Assembly: GCA_046349515.1 (NCBI GenBank) | Contig: JAXMCE010000002.1 | Span: 248,001 to 312,000, forward strand | DNA from: JBGPGW01 sp046349515 | GTDB lineage: Bacteria > Pseudomonadota > Alphaproteobacteria > CADEGL01 | Reading direction: 5' to 3' | DNA length: 64,000 nt | Part shown: positions 9,337 to 17,862 of the stretch, piece by piece | Numbering within the stretch: position 1 is the first letter of the stretch | Layout of the letters: every line of letters starts with the position of its first letter | Notes under the pieces: generated by a model | Seen by the model: the letters and a program-made list of their open reading frames with translations, nothing else | Database searches by the model: none | Told to the model about the DNA's origin: nothing | Made by a program: the position numbers and the translations under genes

Positions 9337-10311
9337 ATGACGTCGGCGAAGACGATTATCCGCTCGTTCCCATCAACACGGGGCGCGGGACAGGACGTGA
9401 TAGCTCTCCAGGGCAACCTTGCGGTGCGCCCACGGCCGGAGCCCTTCCCCGAATTGGGCGAGATCGCCAATCTCGCCGAGCTCGACCTCGAGATCGATCC
9501 GCACGCTCGGATCTTCTGGCAGTTCATGAAGCCGAACAACCGGCCGAGCTTCACGATGGGTCTGCTCTCGGACATGCGCAAGGCGCAGGCCTGGATCGAA
9601 TCGACGTTGCTGAAGTCGGCGACCGCGGGCCAAGCGCCGATCCGCTACGTCGTCACAAGCTCGCGCATGGGAGGAATCTTCAATCTGGGCGGCGACCTGC
9701 CGCTGTTCGCGCAGCTTATCCAGACGGGCGATCGCGACATGCTGCGCCAATACGCGCATGCCTGCATCGAGGTCCAGTACCAGCGCGCGACGAACATGAA
9801 CGTGCCCATCATCAGCATCTCGCTGGTCCAGGGCGATGCGCTGGGCGGCGGCTTCGAATGCGCCCTCACCGCCGACGTCATCATCGCGGAGCGGAAGGCC
9901 AAGTTCGGCGTGCCGGAAATCCTCTTCGGGCTCTACCCGGGCATGGGCGCCTACAGCGTGCTGTCGCGGCGCATCGGCGCGAACCGGGCCGAGGAGATGA
10001 TTCTTTCGGGTCGCGTCTATACGGCGACGGAGCTCCACGAGATGGGCCTCGTCGACGTGCTCGCCGACGACGGACACGGCGAGGCGGTCGTCTATGACTA
10101 TGTGGAACGGGCCGACCGAAGCTTCGGCGCGCGCTGCGCTGTCTACAACGTGAGGCGGATGGTCAACCCGATCACGCGCGAGGAGTTGTTCGCCATCACG
10201 GATCTGTGGGTCGAGACGGCTCTCAAGCTCGACCCCATCAACCTGCGCAAAATGGCCCGGATCGCCACGGCGCAGGACCGCCGCTGGAACACCGTCATCC
10301 GTTCGAGTTGA
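9337..10311 (+). CDS. rpfF: RpfF-like DSF (cis-2-unsaturated fatty acid) synthase, crotonase superfamily
   Basis: The 324-residue crotonase-fold protein carries the RpfF-specific motifs SLVQGDALGGGFECAL and KFGVPEILFGLYPGMGAYS. The two catalytic glutamates of RpfF correspond to Glu174 and Glu194 and keep the 20-residue spacing of E141/E161 in Xanthomonas RpfF. In the family these residues catalyse dehydration of 3-hydroxyacyl-ACP and thioester cleavage to release the cis-2 fatty-acid signal. It is about 35 residues longer than Xanthomonas RpfF, mostly at the N-terminus. The adjacent convergent gene encodes an RpfC-like sensor, which strongly supports a DSF quorum-sensing role over general enoyl-CoA hydratase activity. 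Confidence 0.88.
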   Translation: MTSAKTIIRSFPSTRGAGQDVIALQGNLAVRPRPEPFPELGEIANLAELDLEIDPHARIFWQFMKPNNRPSFTMGLLSDMRKAQAWIESTLLKSATAGQAPIRYVVTSSRMGGIFNLGGDLPLFAQLIQTGDRDMLRQYAHACIEVQYQRATNMNVPIISISLVQGDALGGGFECALTADVIIAERKAKFGVPEILFGLYPGMGAYSVLSRRIGANRAEEMILSGRVYTATELHEMGLVDVLADDGHGEAVVYDYVERADRSFGARCAVYNVRRMVNPITREELFAITDLWVETALKLDPINLRKMARIATAQDRRWNTVIRSS

Positions 10312-10360
10312 GGACGTCGCGCCGACCGGCGGCAGGCGGCCACCGCGCGGCGTCAAGCGC

Positions 10361-12928
10361 TCACAGCTGCTGGCGGCGTTCCGCCAAGTGATGGGCGACG
10401 GCCGATTTGAAGCGCGCGAATTCCTCGTCGACTTTCTGGATCTGCGCGTCGCTGTTGCTTCGGATCTCACCCGCGCTTGAGCGCTCGAAACCGGAGCACA
10501 GCACATGCAGACGCGCCGCGCCCACATTGGCGGCGCTGCTGCGCAAGGCATGCAGGCCGTTACGGAACTTCATCACATCGCCCGCCTCCGCGGCTTCGCG
10601 GATCTCGCTCAGCACCTGCTGCGTATCGAGGATGAAGTCGTTGATCACCTGATCGACGAAATCGGTTCCGGGCGCGAGCTTGGCCAGGTCATCGAGCGCC
10701 CGAGAATCCACCACGGGCCGCGCATCGCCCTGGAACTTCGGGTGGGAGGCGATGTCGGTCACGCGGCTCGAGAGCTCGATCTTCATCGATTCGCTTGGCG
10801 CCTCGCCGGCCACGAACGAATCGATGACCGCCAGGAGCCGATTGGCCTCGATCGGTTTCGTCACGCAGGCATCCATGCCCGCTTCCTCGCAACGCGCCTG
10901 CATCTCGGCCGTCGCATCGGCCGTGAGCGCGATAATGGGAAGGCGCGGCTCGTCGATATGCGCGACGCGGTAGAGTTTCGTTGCATCGAGGCCGCTCGTG
11001 CCCGGCATGTTGACGTCCATGAGCACGAGATCGATGGGTTGAGATTCGAGAACGTCGAGCGCCTCATCACCGGTCGGAACGACGATCGGGATGTGGCCCG
11101 CGCGCTCGAGGATCTTCGCGGTCACCTTGCGATTGACCGGGTTGTCCTCGGCGATGAGGATCCGAAGGCCGCGCGACTTGGAGTGCAAGGCGCCCTCGCG
11201 CTGGCTCTCGTCGGCAACCGACATGTGCTCCGCGCCGAAGGTCGTCACGGCATGAACGGCGCTGCGGATCGCGTCGTCCTCAACCGGCGCCGCGAGCGTC
11301 ATCAGGTAGCGGCTCGAGGAGGCATCAGCCGACGCCTCGGCGGCCTCACCGATCATGACGCACGGAATGTCCGCGCGCGAGCCGGCCGAGCGCAGGATGG
11401 CCATGAGATCGCCGGGTTGGCCGAGATGGATGGCCGCATCAACGAAGATCACGTGGTATGGCGTGCCGTGGACGACCGAACCGGACAAGTCGTCGAGTAC
11501 CGCGGCGACGCTCGGAACATGCTTGACCGCGAGCGAGCTGGCGGCGAGCGCGCGAGAGACGCCCTCGATCAACTCCGCGCGATCGGACAGGATGAGGGCA
11601 CGCAGGCCGTCCGCCCTGCGCGCTTCGGCATCGGATGCCTCGCGCGTTTCGAACGGCACTTTGAACCAGAACGTGCTGCCCTCGCCAAGCACGCTCCTGA
11701 CGCCGATCTCGCCGCCGAGGAGCTCGGTCAACTGCCGGGCAATCGCGAGACCAAGACCGGTCCCGCCATAGCGGCGGTTCGTCGCCTCGTCGGCCTGGGT
11801 GAAGCTCTCGAAGATGCGCTCGCAATGGGCGGGCGCGATGCCGATTCCGGTGTCCGTGACTTCGAAGAGCATCGTCGCGGCACCCGGCTTGCGCTCGGTC
11901 ACCCGGACCGACACGCGAACCTGTCCCTTCTCCGTGAACTTGACCGCGTTGGAGAGAAGGTTGGTCAGGACCTGGCGGAAATGCTGCACGTCGCCCCGCA
12001 CCGACCAGGGCACGGCGGATCCGAAATGCACGCCGAGATCGAGGTCTTTGCCCGAGGTCTGCGGCCGCACGATGGACAAGACCTCGGCGAGTTCTCGGTA
12101 GAGATCGAAATCCGTCGCCTCGACAGCCAGCTTGCCGGCTTCGATCTTCGAGAAATCGAGAATGTCATTGATCAGCGCCAACAGCGCACGGGCCGAGCTG
12201 CCGATGGTGCGTGTCATGTCGCGCTGCTCGGCATCGAGCTGGGTGCCCCGCATGAGGTCGCTCATGCCGATGATGGCGTTCAGCGGCGTCCGGAGCTCGT
12301 GACTCATCGTGGCGAGGAACCGGCTCTTGGCCTTGTTCGCTTCCTCGGCCTGCGCCTTGGCTTCGGTCAGGTTCCGGATGAGCTTCGCCGCATAAGCCGG
12401 CAGGATGATGAGACCCAAGAGTAGTCCGATCGACAGCGGATGCCACAGGACCCAGTATTCGCTGACCAGCGCGAGCCCCGCGAAGCCGAGCGCGCTCAAG
12501 ATGGCCGCCGGCCGCAAGTAGACGACGCCGTAGCGGAAGCCGTATCCCAGCGTGATCCAGAGATAGATCGGATAGATCGCGGCCCCGGCCTCGCCGCCGA
12601 AATACATCAGCGCCGACAGCGTGCTCTGGTCGCCGACCATCGTGAAGACGCGGCGCGCCACCGATTTCGCGGGCCAGAGAATGATGCACGCCACAACGCC
12701 GATCGAGGTGAAAAGGTAGCCGAGCGCGTAATAGAAGCCGAGCGCGTAGTCGGTCGACGGTCCTCCGTCAGCCGGATTGAGCAGACCAAAGTAGAGCGAC
12801 AGCAGGCCGACGAGGACGACCCGGATGATCGCTTGCTCGTGCTCGCTGTCGGGACGATTCCTCAACCGACCGGCGATCCAAGCCAAAGGGCCTCGCGCCG
12901 AGGCCGCCGACGTTTCTGACATGGTCAT
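10361..12928 (-). CDS. rpfC: RpfC-like hybrid sensor histidine kinase (DSF receptor)
   Basis: The product is 855 residues from the ATG at 12928; another ATG two codons on is possible. The N-terminal RNRPDSEHEQAIIRVVLVG closely resembles the juxtamembrane DSF-sensing segment of Xanthomonas RpfC (GRADSEHAQ). About five membrane helices follow (residues 33-180). Then come HisKA with His210 in ATMSHELRTPLN, an HATPase with VTDTGIGI and GGTGLGLAI, a degenerate receiver-like region (about 440-560), a true receiver (LVLMDVNMPGTSG, phosphoacceptor Asp in DLVLMD), and a C-terminal HPt domain with LHALRSSAANVGA. This is the full RpfC domain order. The gene lies 7 bp after the upstream kinase gene, so the two form an operon convergent with rpfF. 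RpfC also restrains RpfF by direct binding in Xanthomonas; whether that holds here is inference. Confidence 0.88.
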   Translation of the reverse strand: MTMSETSAASARGPLAWIAGRLRNRPDSEHEQAIIRVVLVGLLSLYFGLLNPADGGPSTDYALGFYYALGYLFTSIGVVACIILWPAKSVARRVFTMVGDQSTLSALMYFGGEAGAAIYPIYLWITLGYGFRYGVVYLRPAAILSALGFAGLALVSEYWVLWHPLSIGLLLGLIILPAYAAKLIRNLTEAKAQAEEANKAKSRFLATMSHELRTPLNAIIGMSDLMRGTQLDAEQRDMTRTIGSSARALLALINDILDFSKIEAGKLAVEATDFDLYRELAEVLSIVRPQTSGKDLDLGVHFGSAVPWSVRGDVQHFRQVLTNLLSNAVKFTEKGQVRVSVRVTERKPGAATMLFEVTDTGIGIAPAHCERIFESFTQADEATNRRYGGTGLGLAIARQLTELLGGEIGVRSVLGEGSTFWFKVPFETREASDAEARRADGLRALILSDRAELIEGVSRALAASSLAVKHVPSVAAVLDDLSGSVVHGTPYHVIFVDAAIHLGQPGDLMAILRSAGSRADIPCVMIGEAAEASADASSSRYLMTLAAPVEDDAIRSAVHAVTTFGAEHMSVADESQREGALHSKSRGLRILIAEDNPVNRKVTAKILERAGHIPIVVPTGDEALDVLESQPIDLVLMDVNMPGTSGLDATKLYRVAHIDEPRLPIIALTADATAEMQARCEEAGMDACVTKPIEANRLLAVIDSFVAGEAPSESMKIELSSRVTDIASHPKFQGDARPVVDSRALDDLAKLAPGTDFVDQVINDFILDTQQVLSEIREAAEAGDVMKFRNGLHALRSSAANVGAARLHVLCSGFERSSAGEIRSNSDAQIQKVDEEFARFKSAVAHHLAERRQQL

Positions 12929-12935
12929 GGTTCGA

Positions 12936-14939
12936 TCACTCGCGTGCGCGCTGACCGCCCGACGCCCGACGCGCCAGCGGAATCGAAGTGCCGATGGTTC
13001 GTTCCTGCGGGAAGACGGCCGAGACCGTGGTGCCGACGCCGAGCGTGCTCTTGATCTTGAATTCGCCGCCATGCAGGCGGATGAACTCGACGGCCAGCGG
13101 GAGCCCCAATCCACTGCCCGTGTGCATGCGGGCGAGCTCGCTGCTGCCGCGGCCGAACCGTGTCAGCACGCGCGGGATATCCTCCTCGGAGATTCCGATT
13201 CCAGTGTCCGCGACCTCGACGACGAGGCCGCCCTCGGGGTTGATTCCGGCGCTGATGCGCACGAGCCCGCCTTCGGTCGTGAACTTGACGGCGTTCGAGA
13301 GAAGATTCATCACGATCTGCTTGAACTTGCGCGCATCGAGGCGGACGGCGGGAAGATTCGAGGCAATCGCGGCTTCGAGCTTCACCTTGCCTTCGGCCGC
13401 CCGCGGACGGATGAGGTGAATGACGTTCTCGAGCGCCGATTCGACGTCGATGTTCGATTCGTCCAGCTCGGCCTTGCCGGCCTCGATCTTGGCGAGATCG
13501 AGGATGTCGTTGATGAGACTCAAGAGATGCGCGCCGCTGCTGAAGATGTCGGCGCAATACTCCTTGTAGCGGTCGTTGCCGACTGGGCCCAGGAGCTCGT
13601 TCTTCATGGTCTCGGAAAACCCGAGAATGGCGTTGAGTGGCGTCCGGAGCTCGTGGCTCATATGCGCGAGGAACTCGGACTTCGCGCGACTGGCCTGCTC
13701 CGCGTTGTCGCGCGCCGTCCTCAGCTCGAACTCGACCTTCTTGCGGTCGGTAATATCGGTGTAGGTGACGACCGCGCCGCCACCCGGCAGCGGATTGCCG
13801 CGGATCTCGATATCGGTGCCGTCGGGGCGATGACGCTCGAGCTGGAAGGCCAGGCCGCGCCGCACGGTCTGGACAAGGCTGCGCGCGATCTCGCTTGGGT
13901 CGCCGTTCCCGAAGTCGCCGCGTTCGATTCCATGTTCCATGACCCTCTGGAAGTTGGCTCCCGGGCGAAGCATGGCTTCGGGCACGTCGAGCAGCGTCGC
14001 CGCGCGGCGGTTCGAGATGAGGACCGAGAAATTCGCATCGAACGCGACAAGTCCCTGCGCCATCGCCTCCGTCGTCGCGCGCAGGAGGGTCGATTTCTCC
14101 TGGATTTCGCGCTCGCGCATGCGCCGGTCCGTGATGTCGAGCGAGACGGCCACGATGTTGGTGATGCGGCCGGTGTTGTCCCTGAGAGGCGCCTTGGTCG
14201 TGAGGAACGTCGCCTCGGCGCCGTGCCGGTTCATCAGCGTCTCTTCGATGCCGAACAGCGTGCGGCCGCTCGCGAGGATCTTCTGATCGTGCTCGGCATG
14301 GCGGTTGGCGTACTCAGCGCCGAACAGCTCGTGGATGGTCCGACCGACCGCCGAACTCAATTGGACGCCGAAGAATTCGGCCTGATAGTTGTTGAGGAAG
14401 ACGCAGCGCCCCTGGTCGTCCGTCGCGGCGATCATGGCGGGCACGGTGTTGATCACCAGACGCAGCATCTCCGCGCTCGTCTGGAGCGCCTGCTTGTGCA
14501 GCCGGTCCGACGTGACGAGCCGCTGCTCGAGCGTGAGGGCTCGCTTGCGGATGATCTCCTGCTGGCGGCGCAACGTCAGCAGGTTCCGGGCACGCGCACG
14601 GAATTCGTGATGGTCGACGGGGCTCAGCAGAAAGTCGGTCGCGCCCGCCTCGAGCGCACGATAGCGAAAATCCCGGTCCTCGTAGACCGTGACGACGATG
14701 ACCGGCACGTCGAAGCAGAAAGGCAGGCGGCGAAACTCGCGAATGAACACGTCGCCGTCCATGCTCGGCATCTTGTAGTCGGTGACGATCAGGTCCGGCG
14801 TGTTCTCGGAGGCCCATTCGATGGCCGCGCGCGGATCGGGAAATGCGCGGACCGTCACATCCTTGTCGAGCGAACTCGCCAGACGGACCAGGATGTTCCG
14901 GTTGGTGACTCGATCGTCGATGATGACGATGTTGGGCAT
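12936..14939 (-). CDS. Receiver-PAS-PAS histidine kinase with RpfG-like receiver
   Basis: The product is 667 residues. The N-terminal receiver (1-125) has IIDDRVTNRN, Asp54 in DLIVTDYKMPSMDG, and the stretch VVTVYEDRDFRYRALEAGATDFL, which resembles the receiver of RpfG proteins. A short coiled linker follows, then two PAS domains (about 150-280 and 290-400), HisKA (LAHMSHELRTPLN) and HATPase (VADTGIGIS, GSGLGLPLA). The HD-GYP phosphodiesterase domain that defines RpfG is absent. There is no membrane segment, so the kinase should be cytoplasmic and may receive phosphate from RpfC at Asp54. ATG at 14939 is preceded by GGAGAGA. The start lies downstream of an intergenic region with DnaA boxes and a CtrA site. 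Confidence 0.82.
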   Translation of the reverse strand: MPNIVIIDDRVTNRNILVRLASSLDKDVTVRAFPDPRAAIEWASENTPDLIVTDYKMPSMDGDVFIREFRRLPFCFDVPVIVVTVYEDRDFRYRALEAGATDFLLSPVDHHEFRARARNLLTLRRQQEIIRKRALTLEQRLVTSDRLHKQALQTSAEMLRLVINTVPAMIAATDDQGRCVFLNNYQAEFFGVQLSSAVGRTIHELFGAEYANRHAEHDQKILASGRTLFGIEETLMNRHGAEATFLTTKAPLRDNTGRITNIVAVSLDITDRRMREREIQEKSTLLRATTEAMAQGLVAFDANFSVLISNRRAATLLDVPEAMLRPGANFQRVMEHGIERGDFGNGDPSEIARSLVQTVRRGLAFQLERHRPDGTDIEIRGNPLPGGGAVVTYTDITDRKKVEFELRTARDNAEQASRAKSEFLAHMSHELRTPLNAILGFSETMKNELLGPVGNDRYKEYCADIFSSGAHLLSLINDILDLAKIEAGKAELDESNIDVESALENVIHLIRPRAAEGKVKLEAAIASNLPAVRLDARKFKQIVMNLLSNAVKFTTEGGLVRISAGINPEGGLVVEVADTGIGISEEDIPRVLTRFGRGSSELARMHTGSGLGLPLAVEFIRLHGGEFKIKSTLGVGTTVSAVFPQERTIGTSIPLARRASGGQRARE

Positions 14940-15138
14940 TCTCTCCGCCTAATTGCCGGCCATAACTCTTGAGCGTCGCCCGTGCCCAACCGAACTCTCG
15001 CGATCACGCCGGTGATCGTCGCGGGGAGACGCGATTGCCCGGAACGAGCGCCCGTCCCCACTCGGCCCACCATTCCTCGACGCCGTCGCGAGCGAAGAAT
15101 GGCAGCCGTTTGAAGTGATTAAGAGTCGGCTGAATGCC

Positions 15139-15154
15139 TTAACAGGCCCTTAAC
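15139..15154. promoter_or_regulatory. Perfect CtrA-type box TTAA-N7-TTAAC
   Basis: The sequence TTAA, seven bases (CAGGCCC), then TTAAC matches the full CtrA recognition pattern known from Caulobacter and relatives. It lies about 200 bp upstream of the kinase start at 14939 and about 70 bp from the first DnaA box. That it binds CtrA is inference. Confidence 0.55.
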
Positions 15155-15224
15155 GGAACGACACACGGGCCATGCTCGCACGGCCGTTGACACATGCAAC
15201 GGGGGGCCGAGCGCATTAACATCC

Positions 15225-15275
15225 TTATCCACAATTCTCGGGGCTTTATCCACAAATCTGCGATCTTTATCCACA
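15225..15275 (+). promoter_or_regulatory. Three perfect DnaA boxes with exact 21-bp spacing
   Basis: TTATCCACA occurs at 15225-15233, 15246-15254 and 15267-15275, all in the same orientation, each start 21 bp after the last (two helical turns). Each matches the strongest consensus DnaA box. Three perfect boxes in phase are very unlikely by chance in GC-rich DNA. They could form a DnaA-responsive promoter element, a DnaA titration site, or part of an origin; none of the usual origin-flanking genes is in the window. Confidence 0.75.
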
Positions 15276-15418
15276 TGACGTGTAACGTGAACCGTCGCAT
15301 GCGCGAGACAGGCTCGTTCCCTACGCGATGGGCAAACGTTCCTACACCGTGGCCAAGTTGATGCCAGCCCGGCACCCCAGGCGAGGATGGATGTCCCGCG
15401 CCCGTCTCGCCGGCGTCC

Positions 15419-16135
15419 TCAAACGCGCACGAGGCCGCCGTCGATGATCAAATTCGAACCGCTCATATAGGTGTTCTCGGGCCCCACGAGCCATGAGGCG
15501 AAGGCGGCGATCTCCTCGGGCCGCGCCATGCGCCCGATGGGAATGCGTGCCTCGAGTGCCGGCACATCGATGTCGGTCGCCGCCGCGACCATCTCGGTAT
15601 TGATGAAGCCTGGCGCCAGGGTGTTGACGAGGATGCCATCGCGGGCGACTTCCGGTGCCAGCGCGGCTGTCAGGCCGTCGATGCCGAACTTCGTCGACGA
15701 ATAGGGAATGCGCTTCTCGCGGCTGATCGTGCCGTAGATCGATCCCACGTTGAGGATTCGTCCCCATCCAGCCTTGCGCATTCCCGGCACGACCGCGCGG
15801 CACAAGATCATCGGCGCCACGAGATTGATGTCGTGGACCTTGCGAAATTCGGCGGTCGACAGCTCCTCGATTCCCCGCTCGATGCCGATGCCGGCATTGT
15901 TGACGAGGATGAGCGGCTCGCGGGCGCGCATGGTCTCGGCGAAGGCTTCCGTCGCTGCCGCATCGGTGAAGTCGACGGAAAAGAACTCGCATCCTTCGGG
16001 AACGTTACCATCGGGTCGCGTCCCCGTGCCGATGACGCGAGCCCCGTCATCGCGGAGACGGACCGCGATCGCCCGACCCAACCCGCGCGTCGCGCCTGTG
16101 ACCAGCGCCAAGCGGCCCTCATGCGGCGTCTTCAT
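15419..16135 (-). CDS. SDR-family oxidoreductase (FabG-like)
   Basis: The 238-residue classical short-chain dehydrogenase has the cofactor motif TGATRGLG at residues 14-21, NNAG in the middle, the catalytic Ser in NVGSIYG and the Tyr-xxx-Lys in YSSTK, and ends with the family tail SGSNLIIDGGLVRV. It should reduce or oxidise a carbonyl/hydroxyl group with NAD(P)(H). The substrate cannot be told. The neighbouring gene (93 bp upstream on the same strand) encodes a 2-oxoglutarate dioxygenase-like enzyme, which suggests a small catabolic pair. Confidence 0.85.
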   Translation of the reverse strand: MKTPHEGRLALVTGATRGLGRAIAVRLRDDGARVIGTGTRPDGNVPEGCEFFSVDFTDAAATEAFAETMRAREPLILVNNAGIGIERGIEELSTAEFRKVHDINLVAPMILCRAVVPGMRKAGWGRILNVGSIYGTISREKRIPYSSTKFGIDGLTAALAPEVARDGILVNTLAPGFINTEMVAAATDIDVPALEARIPIGRMARPEEIAAFASWLVGPENTYMSGSNLIIDGGLVRV

Positions 16136-16228
16136 CGTCCGGTGGCTCCGCTGTCGTGCATCCGACGAAAAGCACCGCCGTGCCGTGCTGCCCTCATCCC
16201 GACCTTGCTCTCGCTCGGCGGCGGACGA

Positions 16229-17014
16229 TCAGCCGGCAGCCGCGGCCAGGATCTCGCGGCCCTTGACCGGCGCGATCGGAGCGTAGTCGTGGCAGATGGC
16301 GCCGCCGCGCACCGTTCCGGTCGCCTTGTTCTCGGTGGAGTTGAGCGTCAGCGACAGAAGCGAACGGTGCCAGGGCGACATGTTCGCGGCGGAGCCATGG
16401 ACGGTCATGATATCCATGAAGACGACCGACCCTGCGCGCCCGGTCGGCGCCACGATCCCTTTCGTCGCCATGACGGGCTTGACCCATTCGACGCTCGGAT
16501 AGCGTCCGTGGGGATAGGTCGTCACCGACGTATCGACATCGGGCATCTCCGTCTTGAACAGCTGGGAGCCCGGAACCATCATCAGCGGCCCGTTGAACTG
16601 ATTGATGTCGTCGATGAAGACGAGCGCGTTGACGGCGCGCGGCTCGGGCATCTTGTCGTCCATCTTGTAGGTGGGATAGTCCTGATGCCACTGCCATTGC
16701 TGGCCGTCAAAGGCGCGCTTCACGTTGAAAATGCTCTGGAAGATGTAGACAGGACTCTCCACGAGCTGCATCGAGGGCTCGACCAGGTGCTCGTGCCGGC
16801 AAAGCTTGTTGAGCACCGGGCTGAAGAGATGGGCATTCAGGACCGAACGCACGGTCTTGCCGTCGGCCTCCAGGATGACCTCGGGCCGCTTTACACCAAC
16901 GAGCCGTTCGATCTCGTTCCTGACCGCCGCCATCTCGTCGGTGGGGATCAACCCCTCGACGAACACGTAGCCCTTTTCGCGGTAGTGACGGACTTGCTCT
17001 GGAGTGAACTTCAT
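16229..17014 (-). CDS. Phytanoyl-CoA dioxygenase (PhyH) family protein
   Basis: The 261-residue product starts at ATG 17014, preceded by AGGAGG at ideal distance. The Fe(II) motif His-x-Asp is visible in WQWHQDYPTYK, followed by NQFNGPLMMVPGSQL, and a distal His in MTVHGSAANMSPWHRSLLS, with an Arg for 2-oxoglutarate binding close behind. The region resembles PhyH and ectoine-hydroxylase-type dioxygenases. The reaction is a 2-oxoglutarate- and Fe(II)-dependent hydroxylation of an unidentified small molecule. No ectABC genes are nearby, so an EctD role is not supported. The much longer open frame upstream overlaps aqpZ and is not coding. Confidence 0.82.
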   Translation of the reverse strand: MKFTPEQVRHYREKGYVFVEGLIPTDEMAAVRNEIERLVGVKRPEVILEADGKTVRSVLNAHLFSPVLNKLCRHEHLVEPSMQLVESPVYIFQSIFNVKRAFDGQQWQWHQDYPTYKMDDKMPEPRAVNALVFIDDINQFNGPLMMVPGSQLFKTEMPDVDTSVTTYPHGRYPSVEWVKPVMATKGIVAPTGRAGSVVFMDIMTVHGSAANMSPWHRSLLSLTLNSTENKATGTVRGGAICHDYAPIAPVKGREILAAAAG

Positions 17015-17091
17015 CGCGATCCTCCTACTCGGCACGCCAAGGGCGCCCCCTCGCTCGGGGTATCTTAGCGCCCTCGGCCGGTCGCGGCGAA

Positions 17092-17129
17092 CTGGGATCG
17101 ACCGCGGGAGAGCGTGCGGTCGATCCCAG
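17092..17129 (-). terminator. 14-bp perfect hairpin after aqpZ
   Basis: Two 14-base arms (CTGGGATCGACCGC and its exact complement) flank a 10-base loop, between the aqpZ stop (17164) and the start of the dioxygenase gene (17014). The stem is long and GC-rich. A T-run is lacking on the minus-strand side, so it is either a Rho-assisted terminator, an mRNA-stabilising hairpin, or an operator. Confidence 0.55.
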
Positions 17130-17163
17130 AGCGCGCCTGTGCCACCACGTGTCGTGGATCGAA

Positions 17164-17862
17164 TCAGTGCCGCTCGGCTCCCAACCAGCGGTAGGCCGCG
17201 CCGGCGAGAAGACCGCCGACGATCGGCGCGACCCAGAACAACCAGAGTTGCGACAAGGCCCAGCCGCCGACCCAAATGGCGGGCCCCGTGCTCCGAGCCG
17301 GATTCACCGACGTGTTCGTGACCGGGATACTCACAAGGTGGATAAGCGTCAGCGCGAGCCCGATCGCAATGGCCGCGAAGCCTGCCGGGGCGCGCTTGTC
17401 GGTCGAACCCAAAATCACGATGAGGAAACCGAACGTCATGACGATCTCGGCCACGAGGCCGGAGACGAGGTCGTAGCCACCCGGCGAATGTGGCCCGTAA
17501 CCGTTCGACGCGAGGCCGCCAGAGAGGGAGAAGCCTTCCGCGCCGCTGGCGATCGCATAGAGGACGCCAGCGCCAGCGATCGCGCCAACGACCTGGGCGA
17601 CGATGTAGGGGATGAGATCCTTTGCCGCAAACCGGCCGCCGGCCCAGAGCCCCACGCTGACGGCGGGATTGAAATGGCCGCCCGAAATATGGCCAAGAGC
17701 GAACACCATCGTAAGGACGGTGAGGCCGAAGGCAAAGGAAACGCCGAGTAATCCGATCCCCACTTCCGGAAACGCCGCAGCCAGAACCGCGCTGCCGCAC
17801 CCACCGAGAACCAACCAGAATGTGCCGAGAAATTCGGCACCCAAGCGTCTCTGCAAGTCCAT
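17164..17862 (-). CDS. aqpZ: Aquaporin Z
   Basis: The 232-residue MIP-family channel starts at MDLQRRLGAEFLGTFWL; an ATG four codons upstream is less likely given the GGGGGAA just before 17862. Both pore-forming NPA boxes are present (HFNPAVSVGLW and TSVNPARSTGPA), with the selectivity-filter Arg after the second. Six membrane helices are evident. The narrow-filter residues and overall sequence fit water-specific AqpZ rather than glycerol facilitator GlpF. It is transcribed away from the response regulator gene at 18405. Confidence 0.92.
   Translation of the reverse strand: MDLQRRLGAEFLGTFWLVLGGCGSAVLAAAFPEVGIGLLGVSFAFGLTVLTMVFALGHISGGHFNPAVSVGLWAGGRFAAKDLIPYIVAQVVGAIAGAGVLYAIASGAEGFSLSGGLASNGYGPHSPGGYDLVSGLVAEIVMTFGFLIVILGSTDKRAPAGFAAIAIGLALTLIHLVSIPVTNTSVNPARSTGPAIWVGGWALSQLWLFWVAPIVGGLLAGAAYRWLGAERH

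Larger units (their letters stand above)
14940..15418. other. 479-bp intergenic region with CtrA and DnaA sites
   Basis: No credible ORF is seen between the kinase gene and the SDR gene, both on the minus strand. The region is less GC-rich than its surroundings around 15110-15290. It carries one CtrA-type site and three DnaA boxes (listed separately). It is probably the promoter region of the kinase-rpfC operon and may have a cell-cycle or replication-linked function. Confidence 0.6.

Noticed and set aside
10505..12424. Plus-strand frame of 639 codons opposite rpfC
   Set aside because: It is the complement of a well-supported hybrid kinase and shows only the His/Arg/Asp-rich composition typical of antisense frames in GC-rich DNA.
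16229..17800. Long minus-strand frame joining aqpZ and the dioxygenase region
   Set aside because: The upstream half is the wrong frame of aqpZ; the real start at 17014 has a strong AGGAGG.
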